Below are positions 1 through 12,535 of a DNA stretch of 64,000 bases, one piece after another (position 1 is the stretch's first letter; each line of letters begins with the position of its first letter). Both the position numbers and the translations under genes were made by a program. The DNA comes from Andrena cerasifolii (lineage: Eukaryota > Arthropoda > Insecta > Hymenoptera > Andrenidae). The notes below the pieces were generated by a model. It was not told where the DNA came from. It saw nothing but the letters and a program-made list of their open reading frames with translations, and did no database searches. The DNA is taken from positions 7,378,001 to 7,442,000 of the forward strand of contig NC_135121.1 in the NCBI RefSeq assembly GCF_050908995.1, in the 5' to 3' direction.

Positions 1-419
1 TTAACCCATTTAGGACAGATGTTTCGAACGATGTCCACGGGCACCGTGGCAAACGGCCCCGAAAGGCTATGTTTCCTGCGGAGTTTCGGGCGTCAGGCGA
101 TCCGATGACCCTGTAGCTACGTCTTTTACGACGTCCACGTCCACCGGAGACGCTGCTGCCTCCCCTGGTTTATGGTATCGATCATGCACTGGCTCGGGGA
201 CTCGTCCAATTGACACTGGCGTTATACAGTCGTGCACTCGACGAGGATACGCTCTGGATGAAAAGCTTTTAGTGCTTCATTTGGCATTCGAGGATGCGGA
301 GTCTGCGTTTTTGGGATGTGCAAGTGTGGGGGAGATAAATGTCAAAGTGACTAGTTTCAATCTTCAAATTTAGAGACTTAGGTGTCTGTCCTTTCATCTC
401 CTTTTCTTAGATCATCTCA
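1..419. other. no gene seen
   Basis: Mixed-composition DNA with no open frame, splice pattern or repeat that I can support. Confidence 0.5.
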
Positions 420-1014
420 AGGTGAATGTCCCTATTTCTGCTCACGTCCCCATTTCTGATCACTTCGTATTTTTCTTATTATTATATGCGTTACGTTTGT
501 ACTATAGTCGCGGGAAAATAATTCTAAACTATTTAAACATTTGCGCGAGTGTTGCACGAGCTTGGGTCAATACATACATCGCTATTTTTCATGAGCAGAC
601 ATACGGACATTTAGAGCATTATATATTTAATTAGAAATTACTAATTGTTACGTCCCTACTTCCTATTTGGAGCCGCGCTTTTTAGGGAGTTTATATTTTT
701 ACCCGCTTTTTGGCTAGTCCAGGGACACTGACGCTCTGGGATAGTTGAGAACTGGTCGATAGCAGATTATAATTGGATTTAGCATTTTCTTAATTACCTC
801 AGTGCTCTCGCGGTGATGGCTGGTCTATCGGGATCACTAATAGTTAAACATCTTGAAATATGTTTCTCAAATAGTTTTCGAATTGGTTGATTTATTGTTA
901 AAGAATTAATCAATTACTCTGCAAATTTTGATCGCAAACAAATTTTTCACACGTTCTTCATGACGAGTCACCTCTTAAATCAGCAGAAATTGGGACGTTC
1001 ACCTTAAGTGTAAA
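420..1014 (+). mobile_element. TIR MITE, copy 1 (split by a solo-LTR-like insertion)
   Basis: Ends are AGGTGAATGTCCCTATTTCT and its inverted counterpart (AGAAATTGGGACGTTCACCT). The body matches the element at 53655-54035 in opposite orientation. The TA duplication survives only at the right end. An open frame of 70 codons at 422-634 is repeat sequence, not a gene. Confidence 0.85.
646..836. mobile_element. solo-LTR-like insertion in the MITE
   Basis: This 191-bp insert starts TGTTACGTCC and ends GGGATCA (TG..CA termini). It is flanked by the 5-bp repeat CTAAT (641-645, 837-841). The copy at 53655 has a single CTAAT and no insert, so it is an empty site. Confidence 0.7.
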
Positions 1015-2758
1015 GCATGCGAATGCAGAGAAGTGAGAGGTCACTTATTACAACATCACTCGGTTCGAGAAAGTGATTAAAAATCCGTTTCGCCTTGTAT
1101 AGAAAGCTTCGCCGATGGATTCGTTTCGGAGCGCCACGTCCGGCTCGAATATCGCAAATATCCCATCCAGATAACACTTTAATTTAGATGGTTGGACGCG
1201 GCGCAATCTGGCGCAGCCTCGCAGCAATGAAAAAATTGGAATTCTCGTTAAAAAAAAAGGGGGGGCGCAGGCTTGTCGCGCGATAAAAGCGAGAGATAAG
1301 AGGAGCGTATTTTACTCGTCCTACGGAGAATATGAAAAGGGCCTGTTTTGAGTGATGGCGTTGAAGATTTCGGATTCTACGAGCACGGGTAACTCGCTGC
1401 TGCGTTTACTTCAAGCGCTCCTGAAACTTCGCCACTTCTTCTGGAAGCGTTGAAGGAACTTTAGATGTAAGTTACGACTCCGAAATGACATACAGCTGTT
1501 TCATCGCCACGCTGAAGTAATTAATCAGGAATTCCTTGATCCGTGTTCTTCGGAATGCTCCGGTTGCGGTTGTATCCAGAAAATTGACACGAGTGCCATA
1601 GAATAGGTAAGGAGATAACAGGTGCTTTGCTCGCAGACTGAAATTCTCAGCTCGCTTATCCGAGTGTTTGCGTGGAATTTTATTTTCCGCAGGCTTCGAC
1701 ACGGTGATATCACACGTATTGGTACATGCTTCGCGAGAGATTGATACGATCTGAAAGGGTATCGATTCGTGGCTCAAATACACCTACCGAAAGTCTATGA
1801 AATTTCAACAAAGAGGAATGGAGCGTTTCTCCGTTCCCTTCTTCCCCGGCTCGCAGGATTATTATATAGCATATCGAGGTCGATCGGATATTTCAATCTT
1901 CTCCTGGGAGATTCTAATTAAGATTAGGGACATCAACAGGCGATGGACTAAACGCCTGTTTCTCGCGAGATCTTAATGACACCCGAACTGAACTGAAGAC
2001 GAGTCAACGGGAGTTGTAAATTCCCGCTACGGGTTTAAATTCCCGTAAGGGTGAATAAATGACACTGTATGTGACGAAAACAATTAACACAGTATATCGA
2101 AGTATAAGCAATGAATGGTTACAACGATTTAGTGAAAGTTGACAAGATAACTGTTAGTCTGTACAGTTTGCTGTCTGTTTTCTCCTCACTCCGGAGGACA
2201 CCGTGATTCTACCGAAATCTGATCGCGTCTGACTCTCTGACGGAGTCTCTTCTTCTCCCAAGACAAAATCCTCCCTCCCAGGCTGATTCTTTGGCGGGCC
2301 ATATAGTTAACGAACTTCTTTTGGCCGTGACATCGCCAAAGGAACGAACCACCCAGCCCCGTAGAGAGGGAAAATTCTGGAAGACGTGCTTGTTGATAAA
2401 TAATGAATTGTGGATAAACAGCCTGACACTAAGCATCGGTCCAAAAGGTTAAACAGGATGCCTGGCCAATGTCACCGAACCCCGCCACCGCCGGAGTTGA
2501 CTCACAGAGGGTCATTGTGAATCCACGTCACTCGCCACCCTCCAACGGTCCCAAGTGTTAGGCGGGTACAGGCGAGGGAGCCACCGTCTTCCAGGCAACC
2601 TCATAAATTACGGAATTACTTTCCCTCGGCCCCTTTCCCGAGCTAATTACGAAAAACCCGGACTTCGCGTACATGGTTCTCGTCCGATTGCATTACGGGT
2701 AAAACTAGCCTAATAATAATAAAATACAAGTACAGTTGGTAATAGATTTAACGCGCAA
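1015..2758. other. no gene seen
   Basis: Short frames such as 1472-1783 and 2209-2436 (minus) lack recognisable motifs or splice context. Confidence 0.5.
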
Positions 2759-2763
2759 CAACG

Positions 2764-3401
2764 CACAGTGGTTCCAAAATGGGAAATTTTGGGAAAAAAT
2801 TGGGTTCTCTATGTATTCTTATAGAAAATTTTGCGCTCATTCCGAATATATACCATATTCCTATACCTAAAATAAACGATTCGTGTGTTTTTTCGCCAAA
2901 AACCATGAAAAATTACGTTTTTTCATATATTTTGCGATATTGAGCAGTTTTCTTCTGCCTCGATGTAATTTTGTTCAATAGAAAAGTTGTATAGAATTAA
3001 AATATGCTTTTTTTTAAATTTTTTTAATTTATTTTTAACTGTCAATATTCGTTTTTTGAACGGATTTTGTACTTGTACAATGTTTAGACAATTTCTAAAA
3101 CACCTCGGTATTCTTTGAGATATTGTTATATTCCGACAACAGTTTCAATTCTACTTCTTTTTGCTCTACACTATGTAAAAATGAGTAATAAAACTACTCC
3201 GGAAAAAGCAGGTCCACTTAGCGATATATAGAAATTTTGGCCATACTTATTTAGTGCGAGTTTTTCCGCACTTGTAATCGGTTTTAGAGGCTAAGTGAGA
3301 GGAAACGATCGATACACAACCGATGAAAAAGCATACCTAAAAAAGCAATACGAAATTGTGACATGATTTTTCGACTTTTTTTCCGCCTCTGAACCACTGC
3401 G
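2764..3401. mobile_element. Transib-like non-autonomous element
   Basis: Ends are CACAGTGGTTC and GAACCACTGCG (one mismatch), with flanks CAACG/CAACT as a near-perfect 5-bp duplication. The 638-bp AT-rich interior has no long frame. Confidence 0.55.
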
Positions 3402-3406
3402 CAACT

Positions 3407-3967
3407 TTATCCCTCTACCTTCATCCGCAATCGCAATACCCGTTAACCATCAGCTCATCAGTTTCCAATTCGTTCTGCGCAGAGCTAATAAATATCAATA
3501 AACATCAATTAAGTTGATGTGGAGTACACGAGAAATGTTTCCATCTCGCAACATGCGTCTCCATCTATCTTCCTCCGCATCTTCGAGACTCTTAACTCAG
3601 CATCGATCATATTTTTCCATCTTCCTCCCGACCAATCAACAAAGATCCGAGAAACTTTGCCCAGACCCGCGCCCAGTATCTCGGCCGTGCCGCGTCGCAA
3701 ACAATGCCAGCCCCTGTCGCGAAAAACATCGTCGCGAATTTACCCGTCGCCGCTTCCGTCGCCGTTTCGTAACGTCGTCCAATCTCCAGCGAGGCGTCCC
3801 CTCCCCCCCGGAACCGTAAACCGGCTGGAAGCCCTTCAATTATCTCGCACTCTTACGTAATCGCGGTATTTCCTTAATTACCCAACCAAGAGACAGAGGG
3901 AGAGAGAGAGAGAGAGAGAGAGAGTGAGAGAAAGCGAGAGAGAGAGGGGGAGAGAGGGTGGGAAGCA
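3407..3967. other. intron or downstream DNA of the membrane-protein gene
   Basis: Follows the exon donor on the minus strand. It contains the GA microsatellite and overlapping short frames at 3509-3860 without motifs. Confidence 0.45.
3889..3958. repeat. (GA)n microsatellite
   Basis: GA-rich run just downstream of the donor of the membrane-protein exon (on its transcript, CT-rich). Confidence 0.95.
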
Positions 3968-3973
3968 CCTTAC

Positions 3974-4231
3974 CGGAAGCAAAGAGCGACGAGTCACGTT
4001 GTGCTCGCGGTACAGGATGCATGAGGCGGGAAACGTGAGCGTTCCAGCGGCGGCGATGTAACCGCTAAGGGCCACGATGATCCTCGTGGGCTCGCGCACC
4101 AGATGGATCATGGGTAACCGAACCAGGAAGCACCAGACGCCGGTGGACAGCAACGTGCACGCCATCGTAAAGAGGAACGTGCCGCAGAAGAAGAGGTAGA
4201 AGCTGGTGCACGAGCCGCTCTCTTGATGATC
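3974..4231 (-). CDS. single exon of an unrecognised multi-pass membrane protein
   Basis: This internal exon has acceptor GTCCGCAG|GAT (4232-4234) and donor CTTCCG|GTAAGG (3968-3973). It is phase 0 at both ends and 86 codons long. It encodes two clear hydrophobic helices, around SFYLFFCGTFLFTMACTLLS and RIIVALSGYIAAAGTLTF, separated by a short loop with charged residues and followed by YREHNVTRRSLLP. GC-rich third positions match the two confident genes. I do not recognise the family; a tetraspan or claudin-like protein is possible but not shown. I could not identify partner exons; they may lie to the left of the window (3') or in the unassigned DNA to the right (5'). Confidence 0.55.
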
Positions 4232-4234
4232 CTG

Positions 4235-6703
4235 CGGACCGTGAAAGCTTTTTTGAGTCCTCCGCCGGCTGAGGGGGAGAGAGGTGGATGAAACGGTAGG
4301 CTAGTGCCTGTTGCACGCCTCTCGGTAGAAACACTGCGACCTTTGGCTCTTAGAACGAGGCGGGTTCGTTGTTTGATGGCATCGACGCGGGTGTAACATT
4401 TCCGAGCAAACGTTCCTTGGGATCCGCTGTTGCCAGAAGTCGTGTCCACCTTCCTGCTCCTTTTATCCGCCTGTTTCCCCGCTTCGCAGGTGGACGCGCT
4501 TACCCGCTTGTTGCCCTGTTATTTCTAACGCTCGAGCTGCTTGTATTCGCGGGGCGTTCTGCCGCAGCCCAGGGGTGGGTCGATCGAACGGGCGCGGATA
4601 AGTCCGATCGTTCCAGCGGGCGCTTTAATGAACTCATAATAACCCCGGAGGCTTGCGTGAGAATAAAGAGGGACGGGCCACGGCAGGGGTGGCTCGCGGG
4701 GAAATTTTCATTTCGCCGGAAAGTTTTCGCGGCCCATTGAAAGTTTAAGGAGCTTCCGCGGAACGCCGACTCCGCGGCTGGCGTATGTTAATTTATGTGC
4801 GAACTGCATTACGCCGGTAATGTATTCAGTATTCACCTGCCGGAGAGCGCCGGATTTCGGTCTATCTATCTCCGAATCTACGATCCCACCCCCCGCGCAG
4901 CCAACGCGCCCGCCTGAATTCTGGCCGTATTATACGCCGCCACGAAGAAGTGCCGGCGATTTAAATTTCCACGCCCGAGTCACCGAGGCGGCGAAATTTA
5001 AACAGGAATATAAACACCCCAAAGGCAGCTCTGGCAGCCTTTCGACATTAAACTATTCCCGAGGAACCCCGCGGTTCGGCGACAATAGCCGGAGTTGTAA
5101 AAGCAACGCGTCTGCAGGAAGCTTCAGGCGCAGGAGCGCGGTTCGCGCGTGGGTGTGCAGTTCCGGAGCTGTCGAGCGAACGTCTTCGCAGGTCGATTGA
5201 TTTCAATCGATCAGCGGCAGGTCCAAACGCAGCAGGTTCCGCGCCATCGATCGGAAATCGAACGAGAATAACCGTGTGCGTGTGCGTTAAGCCGTTATGT
5301 CGCGTTTATGGGTGTTTGACAATGATTTCGGTGGGGTTGAATTAGATTAGCAGGGAGAGCCGTGAGAATCGACGTTCCAGTGCGCCACCTAGACACCCGC
5401 AGAGGTCTCTAAAGGCGGATTCACACGTACCAGTTGCACTGAAGGCTCAGTGGTGTCAGCGTCAGTGGTGAGAAATATCGTTTCCCTAGTTTTGAATGGA
5501 GCAGTTCACCCTTGCCCGCGCCAGCCGCTGATACTGACACAAAGAGTCCATTGACACCGACGGCAGTGAACCGTCGGGGAACTGATACGTGTGGATCCGC
5601 CTTAAGTCGGTGGGAACGTCCACGTATGCGGTAGCTTGGCTCTATCCTCGTCAAATATTTACAGGAGGCTAAGCACAAGGTTTACGTTCCACCTGTTACG
5701 GTTGCACTTGCCGTCGCGCCTTGCGTAATGGCGCAGGCCGATTTGAATCACGATGACCGTGATTTCTCAAGTGGCGAGGGGTGTAGAAAGTAATGCAATG
5801 AGAAGGGTGGAGGAGACTGAGTTCAGATGGAGAGACAATCCGGGAGAAGCTTGAGAGTTGATATCAGCGATAACTACTTGGAGCTTGGAGAATTAGTGAG
5901 TATGACTTGGGGATCTAATGGTACCAAGTGTCTAGGATTCGATACCAGCGACTTCAGTTCAGAAGAGGTGGAAACCTTCGCGAGCTCTCCAGTTAAAGAA
6001 TCCTCCTTTCTCCCAAGTGTGGAGGCGCCTACCCCTGACTTCCCCAGTTCCGAATAGCAAAGACGACCGAGGCAGAAGCGATTTTTCCCGAAACCACCGG
6101 CTAACGAGGCAGACTGTTAAGACCGTTTCACAGGCGAACGATCAAGCGTGGAAACCTCTTTTGCGAGGCGGGAGAGCAGGCTGCACGCAGTATCCAATTA
6201 TGGTGCGCGCACGTCGTATCTGCTGCTCGATGGGCAGGCTTTGTCGCGTCGCGCTGATTCCGCCGAGCAGCAGGCCGCGTCGTTAATTATTAATTACCGA
6301 GAAGTTATCGAACGCTAATGACTAGACGGGGCCGGCACGCGGAAGAAAAACGGGACGAGACGCGGAGCCGTCGCCGGGCGGACTTCGTGACTTATTATCG
6401 CGTCGAAGAAACTGTGAACTTCGAGTGCCGGCTGGGTGGGGCTTTTTCCACCTGTCAGGGATATTCTACTGTCGGGATAATGCGAGCCAGAATGCCGACG
6501 AGTGGAGACGGAAGGGGGATGAAAAAGCTGGATGAAGTTTCTCGATTGTCCGCGGGGTTAATTGTTTAACTAGAACGACGATACTGCCGCGGCGTTAACG
6601 ATCACGAGGATGTATCAAAGGGCGAATTCGAGGGAGAGAGATCACGAGCTCGGGATGAAATGACAAGTGGAATTAAAGAGGATAAGGATAGGAAAGATTA
6701 TAC
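4235..6703. other. no further gene seen; GC-rich stretch and one MITE
   Basis: Expected to hold upstream exons of the membrane-protein gene if it extends right, but none could be recognised. The frames at 4369-5200 look compositional. The MITE is at 5413-5602. Confidence 0.4.
5413..5602. mobile_element. 190-bp PIF/Harbinger-like MITE
   Basis: Inverted ends AGGCGGATTCACACGTACCA / TGATACGTGTGGATCCGCCT, with TAA duplicated at 5410-5412 and 5603-5605. A 3-bp TAA duplication is typical of the Harbinger group. Confidence 0.75.
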
Positions 6704-6706
6704 TTA

Positions 6707-7382
6707 TAAGGGGAGGACGCGATGAGATAGACATCGATTTTTATGAGCCTTGGAACGATAAATTATTTTAAAAAATATAAATTATTTTTTATATATTATT
6801 AAAAAAAGTTATAAATTATTTTTTTATAAATTTTTGTTTTTATTTTTTTTAACGTGGGAATACCCACTAAAACCCCACGGCCACTATGAAAATTTTAATA
6901 ATTTACATGTAAATATCTTTATTATTAAGGCCTTGAAGCGTTTCAGCCAATAGGCCTTAATAATAAAGATATTTACATGTGAATTATTAAAATTTTCATA
7001 GTGGCCGTGGGGTTTTACTGGGTATTCCCACGTTAAAAAAAATAAAAACAGAAATTTATATACAAAAATAATTTATAACTTTTTTTAATAATATATAAAA
7101 AATAATTTATATTTTTTAAAATAATTTAAAAAAAAAATTATAATTTTTTTTAACACGGGGATATCTTCAAAATGCACCCCAACGCCTCCAGAAGCGAATC
7201 TCCCGCGGACGCCAGGGTAGTGTGGGATTTTTACTCACTAAAACCCCACGGTGACTATGAAATTTTTAATAATTTACATGTAAATATCTCTATTATTAAG
7301 GCCTATTTACTTATTTTCGACATAGATCCATCGTGTCAAGGCTCGTCAACATCGATGTCTATCTCAACGCGTCCTCCCCTTG
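6707..7382. mobile_element. PIF/Harbinger-like element, copy 1, with inner palindrome
   Basis: Ends TAAGGGGAGGACGCG... and ...CGCGTCCTCCCCTTG; TTA at 6704-6706 and 7383-7385. The arm CGTGGGAATACCCACTAAAA... occurs forward near 6853, inverted near 7035 and partly again near 7225, so one arm is triplicated. Same family as 31372-31974. Confidence 0.75.
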
Positions 7383-7385
7383 TTA

Positions 7386-10300
7386 GTAATGATACGGTCG
7401 GAAGCACTTCTTTGAAAAGTTTCATCGTTAAAATTCCGTCGTTAAGATACTCCGACCAATAATTACCAGCGTCGCGACCGAGGTCATTACACCCTCCGTT
7501 CTCTTCGCTCATCTTTGCTCGCTGATGTTATTGTTATTACCTCTGCTGCGCGGTATGATGCTACCTCCCTGAACGTGAACGTGTACCTATATCACGGAGT
7601 ATTAAGCTAGGAGCTTCGCATCCAGGATTTAGCCACGCTTTATTCGGAGCGCGCTACCTCTGACACCACCGAAATTCCAACGAGGAGCAAGAACTCAACG
7701 ACGCCGCGTTCAATTACTATATCTTCATCAGTTTCATCCCTTATAGCGGTCGAATGAAGCTGTTTACACGATAGTGTGATTCGGCCCATTCAGACTGGAA
7801 ATTTGAATTTTAACGAAACAGGAACTTCTACGTGGAGCTTTTCTCTGCAGGATCGTGCGAAGAACAACGTGTCGCACGTGCGAAATATTCTAATTGACCG
7901 CGATAGTAACGGGGAATTTCGAAACAATCGCGACGCGTTGTGCGATCGCCCTCGCACAAAGGGCTGAAAGCTAAGTAGAGCCGCTTATAATTTACTGTCG
8001 GTACACGAGCTGTTGTGTTGCTCGTCACGTACGCAGATTCGCTGGCTCCCGGTGCGGGGCTCGAGGACCACCTCTCCCTGGGTAAATATCCCGCTGACGT
8101 AACCCTCCTTGGGGGTTCAGACCTTCGTGACGGAAGGAAACGCGCAATGCCGCGGGGTAATGGGCGCATTGGTGGAACCCCGTTGCACGGCCCCTGCTTT
8201 CGACGTACGTGTGGATAAGTAACAATCCTAATACAGCACAGGAAACACCCTCTGTTATGCGAACACCCGTTACCCCAACGCTCTGCCATCTGAACGTTTC
8301 GCTGCTCGAAGTGTTGGAGGAAATTCAAACGCAGTAGCGAATGCGATTAAACATAGCGTTTAAATAAAGTTTAAACGCTATAAATTCTAAATTCTTTCCA
8401 TCCGCAGCTTGGTGAGCTGGACAAACATAGTCGTTCTTCATTACAAGCTCGAGATTCACGGGTACACGTGGTTAAAACGCAGCAAGAAAGCGAATTAACT
8501 GTCTTCTCGACTTGGTGTTTTCTGTGGAGGAAGTGCAGCATATTTGGAATACTGTTGGTAATTTCGAATACGGAAGTATCTAATAAACTACTTACGTTAT
8601 CTAATTCGTAACAGCGCAGATAATAGGGGCTAATGACCTGTTAACTAATGACATTTGGGGATGAACCGCCATTTTTATATTTTCAATTTAATCTGCGGAA
8701 TAAGAAAACGTGAATCCGCAAAACTTTTTCAGTAAATCGTGTCAATCGTGGTTAAAATATGTCAAAACTTCAGAGTGGAACACTTTATCTACTCATTTGT
8801 ATGTCCCTTCTATGCTTCCGTGTCAGTTTCGCGATAATTTCGAGAATACAAAGCGTGACATGAAATTTTAGGCTTCAACGCAATGTTGCTAATTCGGAAT
8901 ACCGAAGGTGAAGGTAATTTGGAATATTCCGAAGCTTAGCAATGCTTTTGTTTCACGCGTAACAGCTACCGCCGCGTCGGTTTGGGCCAGCGCTGTCCAT
9001 TTATATTTACCTAAGATTATTCCTGTATTGTGATTTTTTAGCCTGATTACATTATAAAAGAAAATTTTATTATCTACATGTTTTTTTAAGTTTATGAAGT
9101 GGAGCTAAATTAGACTACCGGTGTTCCAAATTACCTGCACCTTAACGAAATCGATACTTCCTGTCATTTTTCATTTAGACCAAAGTTTCAGCTATTTTTT
9201 TTATTATTACTGAGAATTTGAAATATTAAAGCTTATTAGTTTCCCTATGATATTATGCAGTTTCATTTGTTCCCATCCTCCACCGTAATTTTTTATTCGT
9301 TTTAAACAAACTGGTAATCCAAATACACTGCGCTTCCTCCACCTGTTACCTAGGGAATTTCGAACCGTTTTAAATCGAAGTTGAAACGCCCGCCTCTCTA
9401 TTAATCACTTTTCTCTCGACTCCAGATTGATTTAACCATCGACGAAATAGAAAGGCTTCCACGCTCGTCGGTTCTTAAACGGATATCGGGCTTCTCGCGG
9501 CGGACCGTTGCAGGAAAGATCGAAATCGACGTCAATTTCTCGGCCCCATTGATCGAGTATGGCCCCCGTAGCCGCGTTTTCCCGGTAATTGGTAATTGGA
9601 AACTGCTGTGCCGTGCCCCACTGATTTCATTCGTACGCGTGCTCCTGTGTCGCGAAAATGAATACCGAATATTTCGCGTACTGGCGACAGATTGGCGCGA
9701 GGCGACTCGCTGAAAGCATCCATCGAACGATTCGTTAATTAAAATTACCATAACGCTGCGTTCTGCGTGAAAGCTGGATGGAAAATGGCAAAACGAACGC
9801 TGGAAAAGGGTGATGTTAAGCGAAAGTCGCGGCAGGATCGCGTTGCAGCGTTTTTAATTCCGTATAAGTGGTGTCGCGGTACGATCTTAACTAATCTTTG
9901 CCGTTGTAAAAGTAATTAAAGTATCCAGGATGTGCGACTGCACGCGGGAGCCGCGGATCCTTGAACCGCGGGGAAGACGAGTCGGCTGAGCCTCTTCGAC
10001 AAACATTTGCACAGCGATGCCATTCCAGCGCCTATATTAAAACAGCAGGCTCGCAGGGGCTTGTTAATGGACTCGTTTTAATTACCTAAATTCAGCAAAG
10101 ATCCGCTCGCACCTGCCAGCGTCGAGCTAAACAGTATCCCCTACGGGACGAGCAGTAACAGCGCCCTTCCCCAAAAGCGACTAGCCAGCCATTAATGAAA
10201 CTGTAATTGTTGGAACGTGTACAACGATGGACTGTTCCTGGAGTTGGAGTGTCAGGGACTTTGGGGACCCGGTGACTTGTGAGTTTTCCTTTCCTTCGCT

Positions 10301-11520
10301 ACAGGAGACCCAAAAGAGGGGGAAACGGTCTTCTCGACCCCTGCGCTTCTCAGTCCGAGAAAACCCTCCAAACGGTTAACTTGCATCGCGCTAAAGACTA
10401 TTCTTTCTATTACTTTTAGTTCAAGTTTTACACAGTTCTTATTGTTATTATACTGACGATCGACTGTGTAACTTTTATTTTCTTAAATAAATAAACATTA
10501 TATTCTAACAGTAATTACAAGCGCAACTGCGCGAACAAAAATGGGGGATGATTCGCCACCCGGAAGCTGTGCCCAGCAATCACTTAAGAAACGTGCGCAT
10601 TAATCAGCCCCCGCGTTAATCCCCCCGACACGCTGGTTCCGCGCGTTCGTCCAAGAGGAATGGTAAGCTACGGTCCCGTCGAACAGGCGAATAAATGAAA
10701 CACCCAGCGCGTTCGCAGCGTCCGCCGGAACGGAGCAATCGGGAAGCCAGCCAGCCGGTCGGCCAGCGCGGAAAATATCCGCAATCAGGGGAAAGCGGAA
10801 CACGGGCGGCTCGAACGGGCCTCCATTACCATCCATCAGCCAGGGGCAGACTCGAAAACGTCTAAATGCCGTCGCTGCTTCGTTTCGGGCGGGTAAGATC
10901 GCGGCCACCGGTGCGGGCTGCAGCGGCTCGAATGACGGACGAGGGGCGGGCCGGGCGAGTGACGATTAACGAACGATTATTAAAGCAGACCCTTATCGCG
11001 GTAATTGCGTGGAATAAATCCAGCCAGGGATGGAACGGCGATGACGACGATGTCGCGGCAATTTTCTGGCTCGACGAGCGTCGGGATGACGATACCACCC
11101 TCCTTCATCCCTGCCACCCTCTGCCGACCCCTGCCAGCAGCCGCTGTCTCTTAGCTAACACGCGATACGATAATCTTTTTAGCAGGGCGACCCGTTAATC
11201 GCCCATCGATTTTGCACCCCCTGTGCACGCTGGTCGCCTCGCAACGTTCGCCGACAGGAACGGCCAGGGGGTGGATGCGCCCAAAATTGCTGGCTGTCGC
11301 GCGAATGGGGCATCGCGACGGGAGGCTAGTAAGCAGATTCGACAAGCTTCTTGCTCGGCTCGACCAAGAGGCTTTTTGTAGAGGGATGGTTAGAGCTTGA
11401 TCTATGCTGACCCGCGATCTATCGCGTTTCCGTCACTTTCTGTAGACCTGATTTATTTTAGGGCGCTTTATCTGAGGGTGTCTGGTTTGTAGGCGCTTCT
11501 CGTGTCCCTTTATTTCACAA
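7386..11520. other. intergenic or intronic DNA with one inverted-repeat element
   Basis: Apart from 8526-9340, nothing is supported. Frames at 7828-8328 and 10600-11400 are in locally GC-rich DNA and lack motifs. Confidence 0.45.
8526..9340. mobile_element. inverted-repeat element, family unclear
   Basis: GGAGGAAGTGCAGCATATTT at the left matches the inverted right end (GTATTTGG...CTTCCTCC). The interior repeats variants of TAATTTGGAATA. No clear target duplication. Confidence 0.5.
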
Positions 11521-11525
11521 CGGAG

Positions 11526-12535
11526 CACAGTGGTTCGAGTATACTACATGCTAGCTGGACAAAATTATTTTTTCACGGTATTGGGTTTATGTGGGGTTGA
11601 AATTGTATGACAGTTTATTAGTTCACTGAAAATATCAATAAAATGAAAATATGAATAATTCAGTAAAGGAAAAAGAACAAAACGACAGTAGATATTGTGC
11701 TTTAAGTATAATTATTAGTTGTAACATTATGATTATTCCTGTAATTTCTGAGTTTTCTATGGAATTTTAAAAAAAATTTCGAGCCACAGTTGACTCACCT
11801 AACATAAAATGGCTATTAAAACAGTATTTTACTATATGTTCCACGTCGTTCCGCGTAACAAGAGTGGAATGTATGGAAAGTGGAGACTTTCTAGTTTTTT
11901 TAATCACATGATCGATCTGCAAAAATTTGCAAAACTATATTTTGTGAATTGATAGCACAGTTGTTATATTTCAGACTCTATACGTATTATAGATTAACTA
12001 TAACTATAAGTGTGCCTTATAACTATTAATTTCTTGTTAATTACATTACATTATAGAGTCTGAAATATAACAACAGTGCTATCTCTTCTGCCGAGCGTCG
12101 CACTCGAAAAAAATTCACAAAATATAGTTTTGCAAATTTTTGCAGATCGATCGTGTGATTAAAAAAAACTAGAAAGTCTATACTTTCCGTACATTCAACC
12201 CTTGTAGCGTGGAACGACGTGGAACATATAGTAAAATACTGTTTTAATAGCCATTTTATATCAGGTGAGTCAAGTGTGGCTCGAAATTTTTTTAAAACTC
12301 CACAGAAAACTCAGAAATTACAGGAATATACATAATCTTGTAACTGATAATTATAGTTAAAGTACAATACTGTCGTTTTGTTCTTGTTCCTTTATTGAAT
12401 TAGTCAAATTTTTATTTTATTGATATTTTTAGTGAAATAATAAACTGTGTTTGTTTCTAACAATTTGAACCCCGTATAAATACCGCGAAAGAATAATTTT
12501 GTCCAGCTAGCATCTAGTATGCTCGAACCACTGTG
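11526..12535. mobile_element. 1.0-kb palindromic Transib-like element
   Basis: Terminal repeats begin CACAGTGGTTCGAGTATACT. The exact 5-bp duplication CGGAG lies at 11521-11525 and 12536-12540. The two arms are inverted copies over about 480 bp each, meeting near 12030, with scattered differences. Confidence 0.75.

Noticed and set aside
422..634. 70-codon frame whose translation recurs at 53821-54159
   Set aside because: The similarity is DNA-level repetition of a MITE, not protein conservation.
8015..8328. Opposing frames with a possible GTAAAT donor near 8080
   Set aside because: No acceptor, partner exon or recognisable protein.
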